Of a stretch of 64,000 bases of DNA, positions 19,577-28,358 are shown piece by piece. This DNA is from Endomicrobium proavitum (GTDB lineage: Bacteria; Elusimicrobiota; Endomicrobiia; Endomicrobiales; Endomicrobiaceae). The notes beneath the pieces are model-generated. The model did no database searches, was not told where the DNA came from, and was given only the letters and a program-made list of their open reading frames with translations. Numbering within the stretch: the stretch's first letter is position 1; each line of letters starts with the position of its first letter. Both the position numbers and the translations under genes were made by a program. The stretch spans positions 124,001 through 188,000 of the forward strand of contig NZ_CP009498.1 in assembly GCF_001027545.1 (NCBI RefSeq), written 5' to 3'.

Positions 19577-20461
19577 ATGAATTTTGAAAAAAATATAGAA
19601 ACTTTGTTTTCAATGCAGGACGCCTGCGTTATTTGTCCTAAAAAGTGTAAAGCTAAAAGAAACGCCGGACAAAAAGGTCTTTGCAAAACTGCCGATAAAA
19701 TATTTATAGCAAGCGCAAACGTTCACACGGGTGAGGAGCCGCCTATTTCCGGCAGCCGCGGTTCGGGCACAATATTTTTTTCAAACTGCACGCTTTCTTG
19801 CGTTTTCTGCCAGAATTATCCGATAAGCAGTCTTGGCAACGGCAATGAATTTTCGCTTGAAGAGCTTGTAGATAAAATGTTGCTGCTGCAGGATAAAGGC
19901 GTTCATAATATTAATTTTGTAACGCCTACTCATTATAGCGCGCATGTTGCAAAAGCAGTTTATCTGGCAAAAAAGAAAGGTTTGACAATTCCGATTCTTT
20001 CAAACAACAGCGGTTATGAAAGCGTTGAAACTTTAAAGCTTCTGGAAGGACTTATAGATATTTATCTGCCCGATATAAAATATGCCGATAACGAAATTGC
20101 GTTAAAATATTCCGGCGTTAAAGATTATGTTGAAGTAAATCGCGCGGCATTAAAAGAAATGCAAAGACAAGTCGGAAATTTAGAATTTGACGAAAACGGC
20201 ATAGCAAAAAGCGGACTTTTAATAAGACATATGGTAATGCCGGAAAATTTAGAAAATACGCGCGCTTCTTTAGAGTTTATATCGCTGCGGCTTTCGCCGC
20301 AAACTTATGTAAGCCTTATGGCGCAGTATCATCCGGCAAATAAATCTTACAATTTTAAAGAACTTTCAAGAGGACTTACAAAAGAAGAATACGATAAAGC
20401 TGCAGAATATTTAAAGCTTTACGGTTTGGAAAACGGCTGGATGCAGGAATTGGAGAATTAA
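19577..20461 (+). CDS. PflA-like radical SAM protein (COG1313/PflX type)
   Basis: 294 residues. An N-terminal cysteine cluster (CVICPKKCKAKR) is followed by the radical-SAM motif CTLSCVFC at about residues 72-79, which coordinates a 4Fe-4S cluster, and then a TIM-barrel region (FVTPTHYSAHV, PILSNNSGYES, DIYLPDIKYAD). It matches the uncharacterised homologues of pyruvate formate-lyase activating enzyme; no PFL gene is adjacent, so the substrate is unknown. An oxygen-sensitive enzyme like this fits an anaerobic lifestyle. It starts 11 bases after tRNA-Arg without a clear ribosome site, and the next gene follows after 2 bases. Confidence 0.85.
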   Translation: MNFEKNIETLFSMQDACVICPKKCKAKRNAGQKGLCKTADKIFIASANVHTGEEPPISGSRGSGTIFFSNCTLSCVFCQNYPISSLGNGNEFSLEELVDKMLLLQDKGVHNINFVTPTHYSAHVAKAVYLAKKKGLTIPILSNNSGYESVETLKLLEGLIDIYLPDIKYADNEIALKYSGVKDYVEVNRAALKEMQRQVGNLEFDENGIAKSGLLIRHMVMPENLENTRASLEFISLRLSPQTYVSLMAQYHPANKSYNFKELSRGLTKEEYDKAAEYLKLYGLENGWMQELEN

Positions 20462-20463
20462 TA

Positions 20464-20817
20464 ATGTGGCGATATTTTTTAGCTGTAATTCTTACTTTGT
20501 TTTTCGGGCCCGGCGTTCCCGGCGTTGGGCATTTGGTTATAAGACAATATAAAAAAGCAATTATTTTAATTTTGCTTTCCATAGCGGTTGTTTTTATAAT
20601 GTCGGCGTATTTGGTTTCATTTGCAGATTTAACTCCTCTGGAAACGGGAGTTTTAAATTTTTCATCCATGATGGAATTTTCAAAAAAACTTCTTGCCGAT
20701 AATTCCGACAAGATGTTTTATTCTAACATAGCTCTTGCCGCAATTTGGGCATACGCTTTAGCGGACATAATTTGGAATGCGGTTATCGCTTTTAGGAGTC
20801 AACGAAATGAAAAGTAA
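20464..20817 (+). CDS. Small membrane protein of unknown function
   Basis: 117 residues. Hydrophobic segments lie at about 3-24, 29-50 and 87-110, with a Gly/Pro-rich hairpin GPGVPGVGHL between the first two. That hairpin resembles small two- to three-helix families annotated only as domains of unknown function. It is tightly coupled: 2 bases after the radical SAM gene, and its 3' end overlaps the following M16 peptidase start by 11 bases. No function is assigned. Confidence 0.7.
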   Translation: MWRYFLAVILTLFFGPGVPGVGHLVIRQYKKAIILILLSIAVVFIMSAYLVSFADLTPLETGVLNFSSMMEFSKKLLADNSDKMFYSNIALAAIWAYALADIIWNAVIAFRSQRNEK

Positions 20818-22102
20818 AATTTTATTTATCGCGGCTTGTTTTTTGTTTGCCAGCGGCTGCGCTTCAAAAGGAGCGGAAACAGTGAAATACGATAACGGGC
20901 TTACGGCTGTTTTTTTATACAATCAGGAAAGTTTAGCGGCTTCGGTAAACGTTTTTGTTCGCGCCGGAGCAATAGACGAAAAACCGTCTCAGGCGGGGCT
21001 TTCGCATTTTTTAGAGCATTTAATGTTTAAAGGAAGTAAAAATTATCCGGGCGACGCTTTAAGCAGAAATACTGAAAATCTCGGCGGATACATAAACGCC
21101 ATGACTTCTAAAGATTTTACAAGGTATTACATTAACATACAAAAAGACGGCGTGCCCGAAACAATAAAAATGCTTGCCGACGCAATGCAAAACCCGTTAT
21201 TTCCGCAGGAAGAAATAGACAAAGAAAGCAAGGTTGTTATTGAAGAAATAAAAATACATTTAGATAATCCCGTTTCCGTTCTTTACGATAAATTTTGCGA
21301 TATGATTTACGAAAAAAGCGCTATGAAAAACAGCGTTATAGGAAGAGCCGAAGTTATAGCAAACGTAAGCCGCGATGAAATTTATGAGTATTATTCTTCG
21401 CATTATGTTCCCGAGAAAATGCTTGTTATAATAGCCGGAAATTTTGACGTTAAAAAGGCGCAAAAACTTGTGGCGCAAACTTTCGGTAAATTTGAAAAAA
21501 AGGCGCCGCCTGCGGAACCTAATCTTATAGAGCCGGTTCATCCGTCTAAAAATTACGTTAAAAAAAGCGATGTTGAAGTTTCGTATATGGTAAACGCATT
21601 TTTAGGTCCGGACGATTCTTCCGACGATATGTTTGCGGGCGATATAGCTTCCATAATTTTGGGCGGCTCAAAATCTTCGCGTCTTAACATGGTTTTAAAA
21701 GAAGAAAAACAGCTGGTTTATTCTATAGGTTCGGCGTCTGTTTCTTCAAAAGGGACGGGAGTGTTTTATATTTACAGCGTCTTTGACGCAAAAAATATGG
21801 ACGCTATAAAAACGGAAGTCAGAAAACAAATTGAAAAAATTATTGCGGACGGCGTTACCGACGAAGAACTTAACAGAGCAAAAATTGCGGTAAAAACAGG
21901 CTGGAGTTTTTCTCAGGAAAAACCGTCGGATATTGCTCACGAAAGAGGATACTGGGCGGTTATAGGAAAGCCCGATTATCCGGATGTTTATCTTTCCAAA
22001 ATAGAATCCGTTACTTCGGACGACGTTAAAAACTTTTTTACTAAATATTATTTGCCCGACGCAGTTACAAATACCGCGCTTATACCGGAGAAAACAAAAT
22101 GA
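20807..22102 (+). CDS. M16 family zinc peptidase, lipoprotein, catalytic subunit
   Basis: 431 residues. The signal peptide ends in lipobox FASGC (Cys18), so it is probably lipid-anchored in the envelope. The inverted zinc motif HFLEH is at H67-E70-H71 and the distal glutamate is in KVVIEEIKIH near 147. These are the pitrilysin/insulinase (M16B) catalytic residues. The C-terminal half is the second M16 domain. I chose ATG 20807, which has AGGAG upstream and begins the signal peptide; an earlier in-frame start at 20777 would disrupt it. The stop overlaps the start of a second M16 gene that lacks the zinc motif, the usual active/inactive heterodimer arrangement. Confidence 0.92.
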   Translation: MKSKILFIAACFLFASGCASKGAETVKYDNGLTAVFLYNQESLAASVNVFVRAGAIDEKPSQAGLSHFLEHLMFKGSKNYPGDALSRNTENLGGYINAMTSKDFTRYYINIQKDGVPETIKMLADAMQNPLFPQEEIDKESKVVIEEIKIHLDNPVSVLYDKFCDMIYEKSAMKNSVIGRAEVIANVSRDEIYEYYSSHYVPEKMLVIIAGNFDVKKAQKLVAQTFGKFEKKAPPAEPNLIEPVHPSKNYVKKSDVEVSYMVNAFLGPDDSSDDMFAGDIASIILGGSKSSRLNMVLKEEKQLVYSIGSASVSSKGTGVFYIYSVFDAKNMDAIKTEVRKQIEKIIADGVTDEELNRAKIAVKTGWSFSQEKPSDIAHERGYWAVIGKPDYPDVYLSKIESVTSDDVKNFFTKYYLPDAVTNTALIPEKTK

Positions 22103-23382
22103 AAAAAATATTGACGGCTGTTATTTTTTTGCAAATTTTGTTTGTGTCCGCAGCGTTTGGAGGAGAAATGGAAACGTTTAAATTAACAAACGATATAAAA
22201 GTTATATTTGATAAAACAAACGGACCTAAAGTAGTTTCGGTTAGAGTTTTTACGCCTGTTTCAGCAGTTTGCGAGAATAGTAAAAATTCCGGAGTCTCTG
22301 CTTTAACGTCAAGGCTTATGACAAAATCAACGCTCAACCGTTCTAATGAAGTTTTGGCAAACGATACGGATAATATAGGCTCTGATATTTATTGCGACAT
22401 AGATTATGACTACGCAAATATAGGGCTTAACGTATTGGCTGAATACTTTGATAAAGGCGCCGAACTTTTGGCTGATGTCGTTATAAATCCGGCGTTTAAC
22501 GATAAAGAGCTTGAGTTTGAAATAAAAGACGCCGTTGCGGGGCTGAATTCAAGAAAAGACAGCATTAACGCCGTAGCGACGGATAATTTTACAAAATTGT
22601 TTTACGGCGGGCTTCCGTATTCTTTGCCTGTTGCCGGCAGCGTTTCTTCAATAAAAAAAATAACTTCTCAAGATTTAAAGCAATGGCATAAGTATTCTTA
22701 TAACGCTTCAAATATTTTTATTGTTGTTGCGGGCAATATTGATAAAAAAACCGTTAAAGAAAATTTGGAAAAATATTTTTCTGATATAGAAAAAGGCGAG
22801 AAATTTCAGAAACCTGTTTTTGAAATAGAAAAACCTTCTAAATCCGTCCGCAGGATTAAAGGGAAATTTAATCAGGCTTATATTTATAAAGGTTTTCTTG
22901 CTCCGTCGGTGTCGGATAAAGAGTTTTTGTCTCTTAAGGCTGCGGGAGCCGTGCTTGGCGGTAAAATGTCCAGCAGGCTTTTTGTTGAGCTTAGAGAGAA
23001 ACTCGGTCTTGCTTACAATGTAAGCGTGGCGTATCCTACAAGAGTTGAAGACAGCTATTTTGCAATATACATAGGTCTTGATAAAAAAAATATCAATTTA
23101 ACCCTTCAAAAAATTGACGAGATATTAAAAGATTTTTGCGAAAACGAAGTAGGCGCGCAGGAATTGAAAGATACAAAAACTTATGTTGCCGGCATTTACG
23201 CCTTGGACAGGCAAACCGTTAACAATCTTACTTATTACTACGGCATTCGCGAAATTTGGGGGCAGGGGTATAAGTACGATGAAAAGTATATAAAAGATTT
23301 TAATAAAGTAAGTTCAAAAGATATAAACGCCGTCGCAAATTTAATTTTCAAAAGGCAGCCTCTTACGGTTGTAATTGATTAA
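22099..23382 (+). CDS. M16 family protein, non-catalytic partner subunit
   Basis: 427 residues with an N-terminal signal peptide (cleavage near AAFGG). Overall M16 fold: FKLTNDIKVIF at the start, and a C-terminal half with AGAVLGGKMSSRLFVELREKLGLAYNV. Where the active partner has HFLEH, this one reads GVSALTSRLM, so the zinc site is absent. Other M16B heterodimers have one active and one substrate-holding subunit. The start overlaps the previous stop (ATGA), supporting equal production. Substrate unknown; the peptide importer downstream suggests peptide degradation or uptake. Confidence 0.9.
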   Translation: MKKILTAVIFLQILFVSAAFGGEMETFKLTNDIKVIFDKTNGPKVVSVRVFTPVSAVCENSKNSGVSALTSRLMTKSTLNRSNEVLANDTDNIGSDIYCDIDYDYANIGLNVLAEYFDKGAELLADVVINPAFNDKELEFEIKDAVAGLNSRKDSINAVATDNFTKLFYGGLPYSLPVAGSVSSIKKITSQDLKQWHKYSYNASNIFIVVAGNIDKKTVKENLEKYFSDIEKGEKFQKPVFEIEKPSKSVRRIKGKFNQAYIYKGFLAPSVSDKEFLSLKAAGAVLGGKMSSRLFVELREKLGLAYNVSVAYPTRVEDSYFAIYIGLDKKNINLTLQKIDEILKDFCENEVGAQELKDTKTYVAGIYALDRQTVNNLTYYYGIREIWGQGYKYDEKYIKDFNKVSSKDINAVANLIFKRQPLTVVID

Positions 23383-23416
23383 TTTTACAGGCGCCAGCCG
23401 TTAACATAATAATGTA

Positions 23417-25027
23417 ATGAAAAAAATATCGGTTTTAATTTTATTTTTTCTTTTAGCTTGCTCGCCAAAGGATTTTGAAAACTCCGCTTCGGAAAATTCT
23501 TCCGAAACTCCTTCTTACGGCGACGTTTATGTTATGGCAAATTTAAGCGATGCGTCTTATTTAAATCCTGTTCTTGCAGCCGACACTTCATCCGGAGTTG
23601 TGTTGGAGAAAATTTTTAACGGACTTATAAAATACGATAAAGATTTAAAAATAACCGGAGATTTGGCGCAAAGTTTTGAAGTGTCCCAAGACGGGCTTGA
23701 GATAACTTTCCATTTAAGAAAAAATGTCAAATGGCACGACGGAAAACGCTTTAGCGCCCGCGATGTGTTTTTTACTTATAAGACTTTGACGGATCCGAAT
23801 ACAAAAACCCCATACTCTTCCAATTTCACTATGATTAAAGAATTTAAAATCATAGACGATTACACAATTAAAGTTGTCTATCACGAACCTTTCGCCCCCA
23901 ACCTTGAAAGCTGGGGAATGTATATAATTGCGGAACATGTTTTTAAAGGACAAGATATAAACACCGCGCCGGCAAATAGAAAACCTATAGGAACCGGCCC
24001 CTATAAATTTAAATCGTGGGAAACGGATCAAAAAATAGTTTTGGAAGCAAATCCGGATTATTACGAGGGAAAACCTTACATAAACGGATTTGTAGTAAGA
24101 GTTGTTCCTGATCAGTCAGTGCAGTTTTTAGAGTTAAGAAGCCAATCTTTAGATTCCGTTTCTTTAACGCCTGACCAGTGGAACGCATACGATTCTTTTT
24201 TCAAACATTACAATAAATACAGAGAATCGGTTTTTGCGTTTACATACCTTGGTTTTAACATGAAACGCAAACCTTTTGACGATAAAAAATTCAGGCAAGC
24301 CGTTCAATACGCGATAAATAAAAAAGATATTATTCAAGGCGTTCTTCTTGGAACGGGAAAAGAAGCCACAGGCCCTTATCCGCCGCAAAGCTGGGCTTAT
24401 AACAATAAAATAAAACCGTCCGAATACAACCCTCAAAAAGCCGTTGAAATTTTGAAATCGCTTGGTTTTGACGACGTAAACGGCGACGGATATCTTGATT
24501 ATAAAGGCAAATCTTTTGAATTTACAATAACTACAAATCAGGGAAACAGGCAGAGAGAACTTTCCGCGCAAATTATTCAGGAAAATCTGAAAAAAATAGG
24601 CTTGAAAGTAAATATAAGAGTAATAGAATTTTCTGCATTTTTAAATCAGTACATAGCAAAAAGAGATTTTGACGCCGTAATTATGGGCTGGAGTCTTACT
24701 CTTGATCCGGACCAATACGCTTTATGGCATTCCGCGCAAACGGCGCCGAGAGAATATAATTTTATGTCTTATAATAATCCGGAAGCGGATAAACTTTTTG
24801 AAGAAGGCAGAACAACTTTTAGCCAAGACGAGCGAAAAAAGAAATATTTTAGAATACAGGAAATTATGGCTGAAGACATTCCGTGCGTTTTTTTGTATTA
24901 CCCTGAAAATCTTACCGCTTTGCACAAAAGATTTCACGGAGTCAAAGAAGCGCCGATAGGCATAGGCTACAACTTCATAAAGTGGTGGGTGCCGAAAAAT
25001 CAAATAAAATATTCGTTTCAGGAATAG
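23417..25027 (+). CDS. Peptide ABC transporter substrate-binding lipoprotein (SBP family 5)
   Basis: 536 residues, Dpp/Opp-type solute receptor. Lipobox LLAC (Cys about 15) anchors it to a membrane. SBP_bac_5 features: DLAQSFEVSQDGLEITFHLR, VKWHDGKRFSARDVFFTYK, and the C-terminal VLFLYY-like strand FLYYPENL. It binds peptides or similar oligomers in the periplasm. It heads a five-gene importer (binding protein, two permeases, two ATPases) that is contiguous and tightly spaced. A short EF-hand-like stretch DDVNGDGYLDYKG is visible near residue 355. Peptide specificity is inferred from family. Confidence 0.93.
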   Translation: MKKISVLILFFLLACSPKDFENSASENSSETPSYGDVYVMANLSDASYLNPVLAADTSSGVVLEKIFNGLIKYDKDLKITGDLAQSFEVSQDGLEITFHLRKNVKWHDGKRFSARDVFFTYKTLTDPNTKTPYSSNFTMIKEFKIIDDYTIKVVYHEPFAPNLESWGMYIIAEHVFKGQDINTAPANRKPIGTGPYKFKSWETDQKIVLEANPDYYEGKPYINGFVVRVVPDQSVQFLELRSQSLDSVSLTPDQWNAYDSFFKHYNKYRESVFAFTYLGFNMKRKPFDDKKFRQAVQYAINKKDIIQGVLLGTGKEATGPYPPQSWAYNNKIKPSEYNPQKAVEILKSLGFDDVNGDGYLDYKGKSFEFTITTNQGNRQRELSAQIIQENLKKIGLKVNIRVIEFSAFLNQYIAKRDFDAVIMGWSLTLDPDQYALWHSAQTAPREYNFMSYNNPEADKLFEEGRTTFSQDERKKKYFRIQEIMAEDIPCVFLYYPENLTALHKRFHGVKEAPIGIGYNFIKWWVPKNQIKYSFQE

Positions 25028-25029
25028 AA

Positions 25030-26001
25030 ATGTATAAATACATATTAAAAAGACTTCTTTATTCAATACCCATAATTGTCGGGATAACGGTTATAACTTT
25101 TGCCGTTATGTTTTTTACTCCCGGTAAACCTACCGATGCAATTACCGATTTTAATACAAAAATTACGTCGGAATCCAAAGAGCGTTTATATCAACTTTAC
25201 GGTTTGGACAAACCTGTTTACGAGCAATACTGGAACTGGTTTAAAAGAGTAATAGTTTTTGATTTCGGACAATCGTTTAAAGACGGTCAGCCTGCGTCTG
25301 AAAAAATAATTCAAAGACTTCCCGCTACAATATTGTTAAACGTTTTATCAATGCTGCTTATGTTAATTGTGGCTGTTCCCGCAGGCGTGTATTCCGCGGT
25401 TAAAAAATATACCGCAGGCGACAGAGTTCTTACGTCGTTTATGTTTATATGTTTTTCCGTGCCTGCGTTTTGGGTAGCGTTAATGCTTATGATAGTTTTC
25501 GGGCTATGGCTTGGCTGGCTGCCTATATCGGGAATAGTTTCATTTAATTTTGATCGGCTTTCTCTTTTGGGGAAAGTTTGGGATTTAAGCAAACATTTAA
25601 TTCTGCCTGTCTTTGTTTCGTCGCTTGCATCGTTTGCCGTTTTATCAAGATACGTGCGTTCCGGAATGCTTGACGTTTTAAAACAAGATTATATTAAAGC
25701 GGCGTATGCTAAAGGGTTTAGCCGTAAAGATATAATTTTCAAGCACGCTTTAAAAAACGCTTTGCTTCCTTTAATTACAATAATTGGCTTGTCCATACCC
25801 GCTCTTGTCGGCGGAAGTTTTATTATAGAAACGGTTTTTTCTTATCCGGGCATGGGGCGTTTAGGTTTTGAAGCCATTATGGCAAGAGACTATCCCGTTA
25901 TAATGGGTATAGGCGTAATTTCAGCGTTTTTAACGCTGGCGGGAAATATCGTAGCCGACGTTTTATATTCCGTTGCCGATCCGAGGATTCGCTACAAATG
26001 A
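25030..26001 (+). CDS. Peptide ABC transporter permease, DppB/OppB type
   Basis: 323 residues, about six membrane helices. The N-terminus YILKRLLYSIPIIVGITVI is typical of DppB, and the EAA-type cytoplasmic loop that contacts the ATPase is at AAYAKGFSRKDIIFKHALKN. I chose ATG 25030, two bases after the binding-protein stop. The stop overlaps the next permease (ATGA). Confidence 0.95.
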   Translation: MYKYILKRLLYSIPIIVGITVITFAVMFFTPGKPTDAITDFNTKITSESKERLYQLYGLDKPVYEQYWNWFKRVIVFDFGQSFKDGQPASEKIIQRLPATILLNVLSMLLMLIVAVPAGVYSAVKKYTAGDRVLTSFMFICFSVPAFWVALMLMIVFGLWLGWLPISGIVSFNFDRLSLLGKVWDLSKHLILPVFVSSLASFAVLSRYVRSGMLDVLKQDYIKAAYAKGFSRKDIIFKHALKNALLPLITIIGLSIPALVGGSFIIETVFSYPGMGRLGFEAIMARDYPVIMGIGVISAFLTLAGNIVADVLYSVADPRIRYK

Positions 26002-26816
26002 AAAAATTATTAAAAAATAGAGCGGCTTTCACAGGACTTGTTTTTTTGACGGTTGTAATTTTAGCCGCTGCGTTTGCGCCGTTAATTACGCCGTATGATC
26101 CCTCGTCGCAGGATTTAACTCAAAGGCTTGCTGCGCCGTCCGCAGCGCATATTCTTGGAACCGACGACTTGGGAAGAGACGTGCTGTCGCGAATAATTTA
26201 CGGCGCGAGAATTTCAATTTCCGTCGGTTTTTTTGCGGTTCTTTTAACCGTTATAATAGGTTCTCTTGTCGGAATGTTTGCCGGATATTTCGGGGGAGTT
26301 GCCGACAGCGCGCTTATGCGTTTTACAGATATTATGCTTTGCTTTCCGACGTTTTTTTTAATACTTCTTGTAATAGCTTTTTTTGAGCCTAATATTTATA
26401 ACGTTATGATTGTAATAGGAATAACTTCGTGGACGGGTCTTGCAAGAATTGTGCGCGCTGAAGTTTTGTCCGTGCGTGAAAGGGAATTTGTTTTGGCGTC
26501 AAAGATGCTGGCGGTTAGCAAGTTTCGTCTTTTTTTCAGACATATTTTGCCAAACGTTATTTCTCCTATAATAGTTTACAGCGCTATAGGCGTGGGAAGC
26601 GCAATACTTACGGAATCGGGGCTTTCGTTTTTAGGGCTTGGAGTTCAGCCGCCTACGGCGTCTTGGGGGCAAATTCTTATGCAGGGTAAAGATTATATTT
26701 ATGTCGCGTGGTGGTTGTCTGTGTTTCCGGGCATTGCAATACTTTTGACGGTACTGTCTTTTAATTTGCTCGGGGAAACTTTAAGAGACGTTTTAGATCC
26801 TAAGGATAATACATGA
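25998..26816 (+). CDS. Peptide ABC transporter permease, DppC/OppC type
   Basis: 272 residues. An N-terminal segment with FAPLITPYDPSSQDLTQRL and HILGTDDLGRDVLSRIIYG is diagnostic of the DppC family; five to six membrane helices follow, with an EAA-like loop around KMLAVSKFRLFFRHILPN. It forms the heteromeric channel with the preceding permease. Four-base overlaps at both ends show a coupled operon. Confidence 0.95.
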   Translation: MKKLLKNRAAFTGLVFLTVVILAAAFAPLITPYDPSSQDLTQRLAAPSAAHILGTDDLGRDVLSRIIYGARISISVGFFAVLLTVIIGSLVGMFAGYFGGVADSALMRFTDIMLCFPTFFLILLVIAFFEPNIYNVMIVIGITSWTGLARIVRAEVLSVREREFVLASKMLAVSKFRLFFRHILPNVISPIIVYSAIGVGSAILTESGLSFLGLGVQPPTASWGQILMQGKDYIYVAWWLSVFPGIAILLTVLSFNLLGETLRDVLDPKDNT

Positions 26817-27589
26817 TAATTCTTGCGGTAAAAAATTTATCCGTTGAATATAATATTTCTTGCGGAACCGTTAAAGCCGTAAGAAAAATTTCCTTTAACG
26901 TTAAAAAAGGGGAAACGTTTGCCGTTGTGGGGCGTTCCGGAAGCGGAAAAAGCAGCGTTGCGTCAGCCGTTATAGGTTTGTCGGATATAGACGGAGCAAT
27001 AATAAAATCCGGAAGTATAACGTATGATAAAAAAGATTTTCTGAAATTGTCTTTTGAAGATAAAAGAAAAATTCGCGGCAAAAAAATATCTATGATTTTT
27101 CAGGATCCGCAGTCTTACTTAAACCCTGTTGTAAAAATAAGAAAGCAGATGGAAGAATCTTGGACGGCGCATAATCCTAAAGCCTCAAAAAAAGAAATAA
27201 AAACAAAAGTAAGCGAAGTCCTGAAAAAAGTTCGGCTTGATGACGCTGAAAGGATTTTAAACTCTTATCCCCATATGCTTTCAGGGGGGCAAAAACAGAG
27301 AATTTTAATAGCTATGGCTATAATTAACGAACCTGAAATCTTAATTGCCGACGAGCCGACAACAGGGCTTGACGCGGCTATTCAAAAACAAATTTTAGAT
27401 TTGTTAAAAGATTTGAAAAAAAGTTTAGGGCTTACTATGATTATAATAACGCACAATATGAAGGTAGCAAAAAAATATTCGGACACAATAGCGGTAATGC
27501 ACGCCGGCAAAATAATAGAAACTGGCGCTACTGCGAGAATTTTTAAAAATCCTAAAAACAATTACACAAAGCTTTTAATTAATTCTTAA
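26813..27589 (+). CDS. Peptide ABC transporter ATPase, DppD/OppD type
   Basis: 258 residues. Walker A GRSGSGKSS (about 41-49), Q-loop IFQDPQSYLNP, signature LSGGQKQR, Walker B ILIADEPTTGLD and the H-loop IITHN are all present. It energises the importer together with the next gene. It is shorter than typical DppD (about 320-330): the C-terminal oligopeptide-specific extension with the 4Fe-4S cysteines is missing. Confidence 0.94.
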   Translation: MIILAVKNLSVEYNISCGTVKAVRKISFNVKKGETFAVVGRSGSGKSSVASAVIGLSDIDGAIIKSGSITYDKKDFLKLSFEDKRKIRGKKISMIFQDPQSYLNPVVKIRKQMEESWTAHNPKASKKEIKTKVSEVLKKVRLDDAERILNSYPHMLSGGQKQRILIAMAIINEPEILIADEPTTGLDAAIQKQILDLLKDLKKSLGLTMIIITHNMKVAKKYSDTIAVMHAGKIIETGATARIFKNPKNNYTKLLINS

Positions 27590-27598
27590 AAGGAACGC

Positions 27599-28348
27599 AT
27601 GCTTTTAGAAGTAAAAAAATTATCTAAAATATATTCCGAAAAAAGCTTTTTTAAAGAAAGCCGCTTTCTTGCTTTAAACAAGGTAAGTTTTAATCTGCAG
27701 GAGGGAGAAAGTCTTTCAATTATAGGAAGCTCCGGCTGCGGAAAAACTACTTTAGGAAAAATTCTGGCAAATATTATCTCTTTTGATTTAGGAAGCGTTC
27801 GTTATCTCGGAGAAGATTTAAAAAAATATCCCGTTGCGCGTTTGTCTGAAACAGTGCAAATGGTATTTCAAAACCCTTACGCTTCTTTAGACCCTAAACT
27901 TAAAATTAAATCTTCTCTTCTGGAAGCTTTCGGCAATAAAAAACCGGCAGATGCCGATAAAATTATGGCCGATACTTTAAAAAGCGTTGGGCTTGACGCT
28001 AAAATTTTAAATAATTATCCTCATCAGTTTTCCGGAGGACAAAGACAGAGAGTAGCCATAGCCAGAGTTCTTATAAAAAAGCCTAAACTTATAATAGCCG
28101 ACGAACCTTTTGCGTCTTTGGATATCTATTCGCAAAACCAGATAACCGATATTTTTAAAAATATAATTAAAACCACAAACACGTCTATAATTTTAATAAC
28201 GCACGATATTTCCGCCGCCGCAAAATTTGCAAAAAGAATGATAATAATAAATGAAGGCAAAATTATAAAAGACGATACCGTAAAAAAAGTTTTTGCGGAG
28301 AAAAAAGATAAATATATAGTTAATCTTTTTTCTTCAACGGAGTTTTAA
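27599..28348 (+). CDS. Peptide ABC transporter ATPase, DppF/OppF type
   Basis: 249 residues. Walker A GSSGCGKTT, Q-loop MVFQNPYASLDP, signature FSGGQRQRVAIAR, Walker B LIIADEPFASLD and ILITHD. Like its partner it lacks the long C-terminal extension. It starts 9 bases after dppD-like behind AAAGGA, and completes the five-gene importer. Confidence 0.94.
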   Translation: MLLEVKKLSKIYSEKSFFKESRFLALNKVSFNLQEGESLSIIGSSGCGKTTLGKILANIISFDLGSVRYLGEDLKKYPVARLSETVQMVFQNPYASLDPKLKIKSSLLEAFGNKKPADADKIMADTLKSVGLDAKILNNYPHQFSGGQRQRVAIARVLIKKPKLIIADEPFASLDIYSQNQITDIFKNIIKTTNTSIILITHDISAAAKFAKRMIIINEGKIIKDDTVKKVFAEKKDKYIVNLFSSTEF

Positions 28349-28358
28349 TTTAAATACT

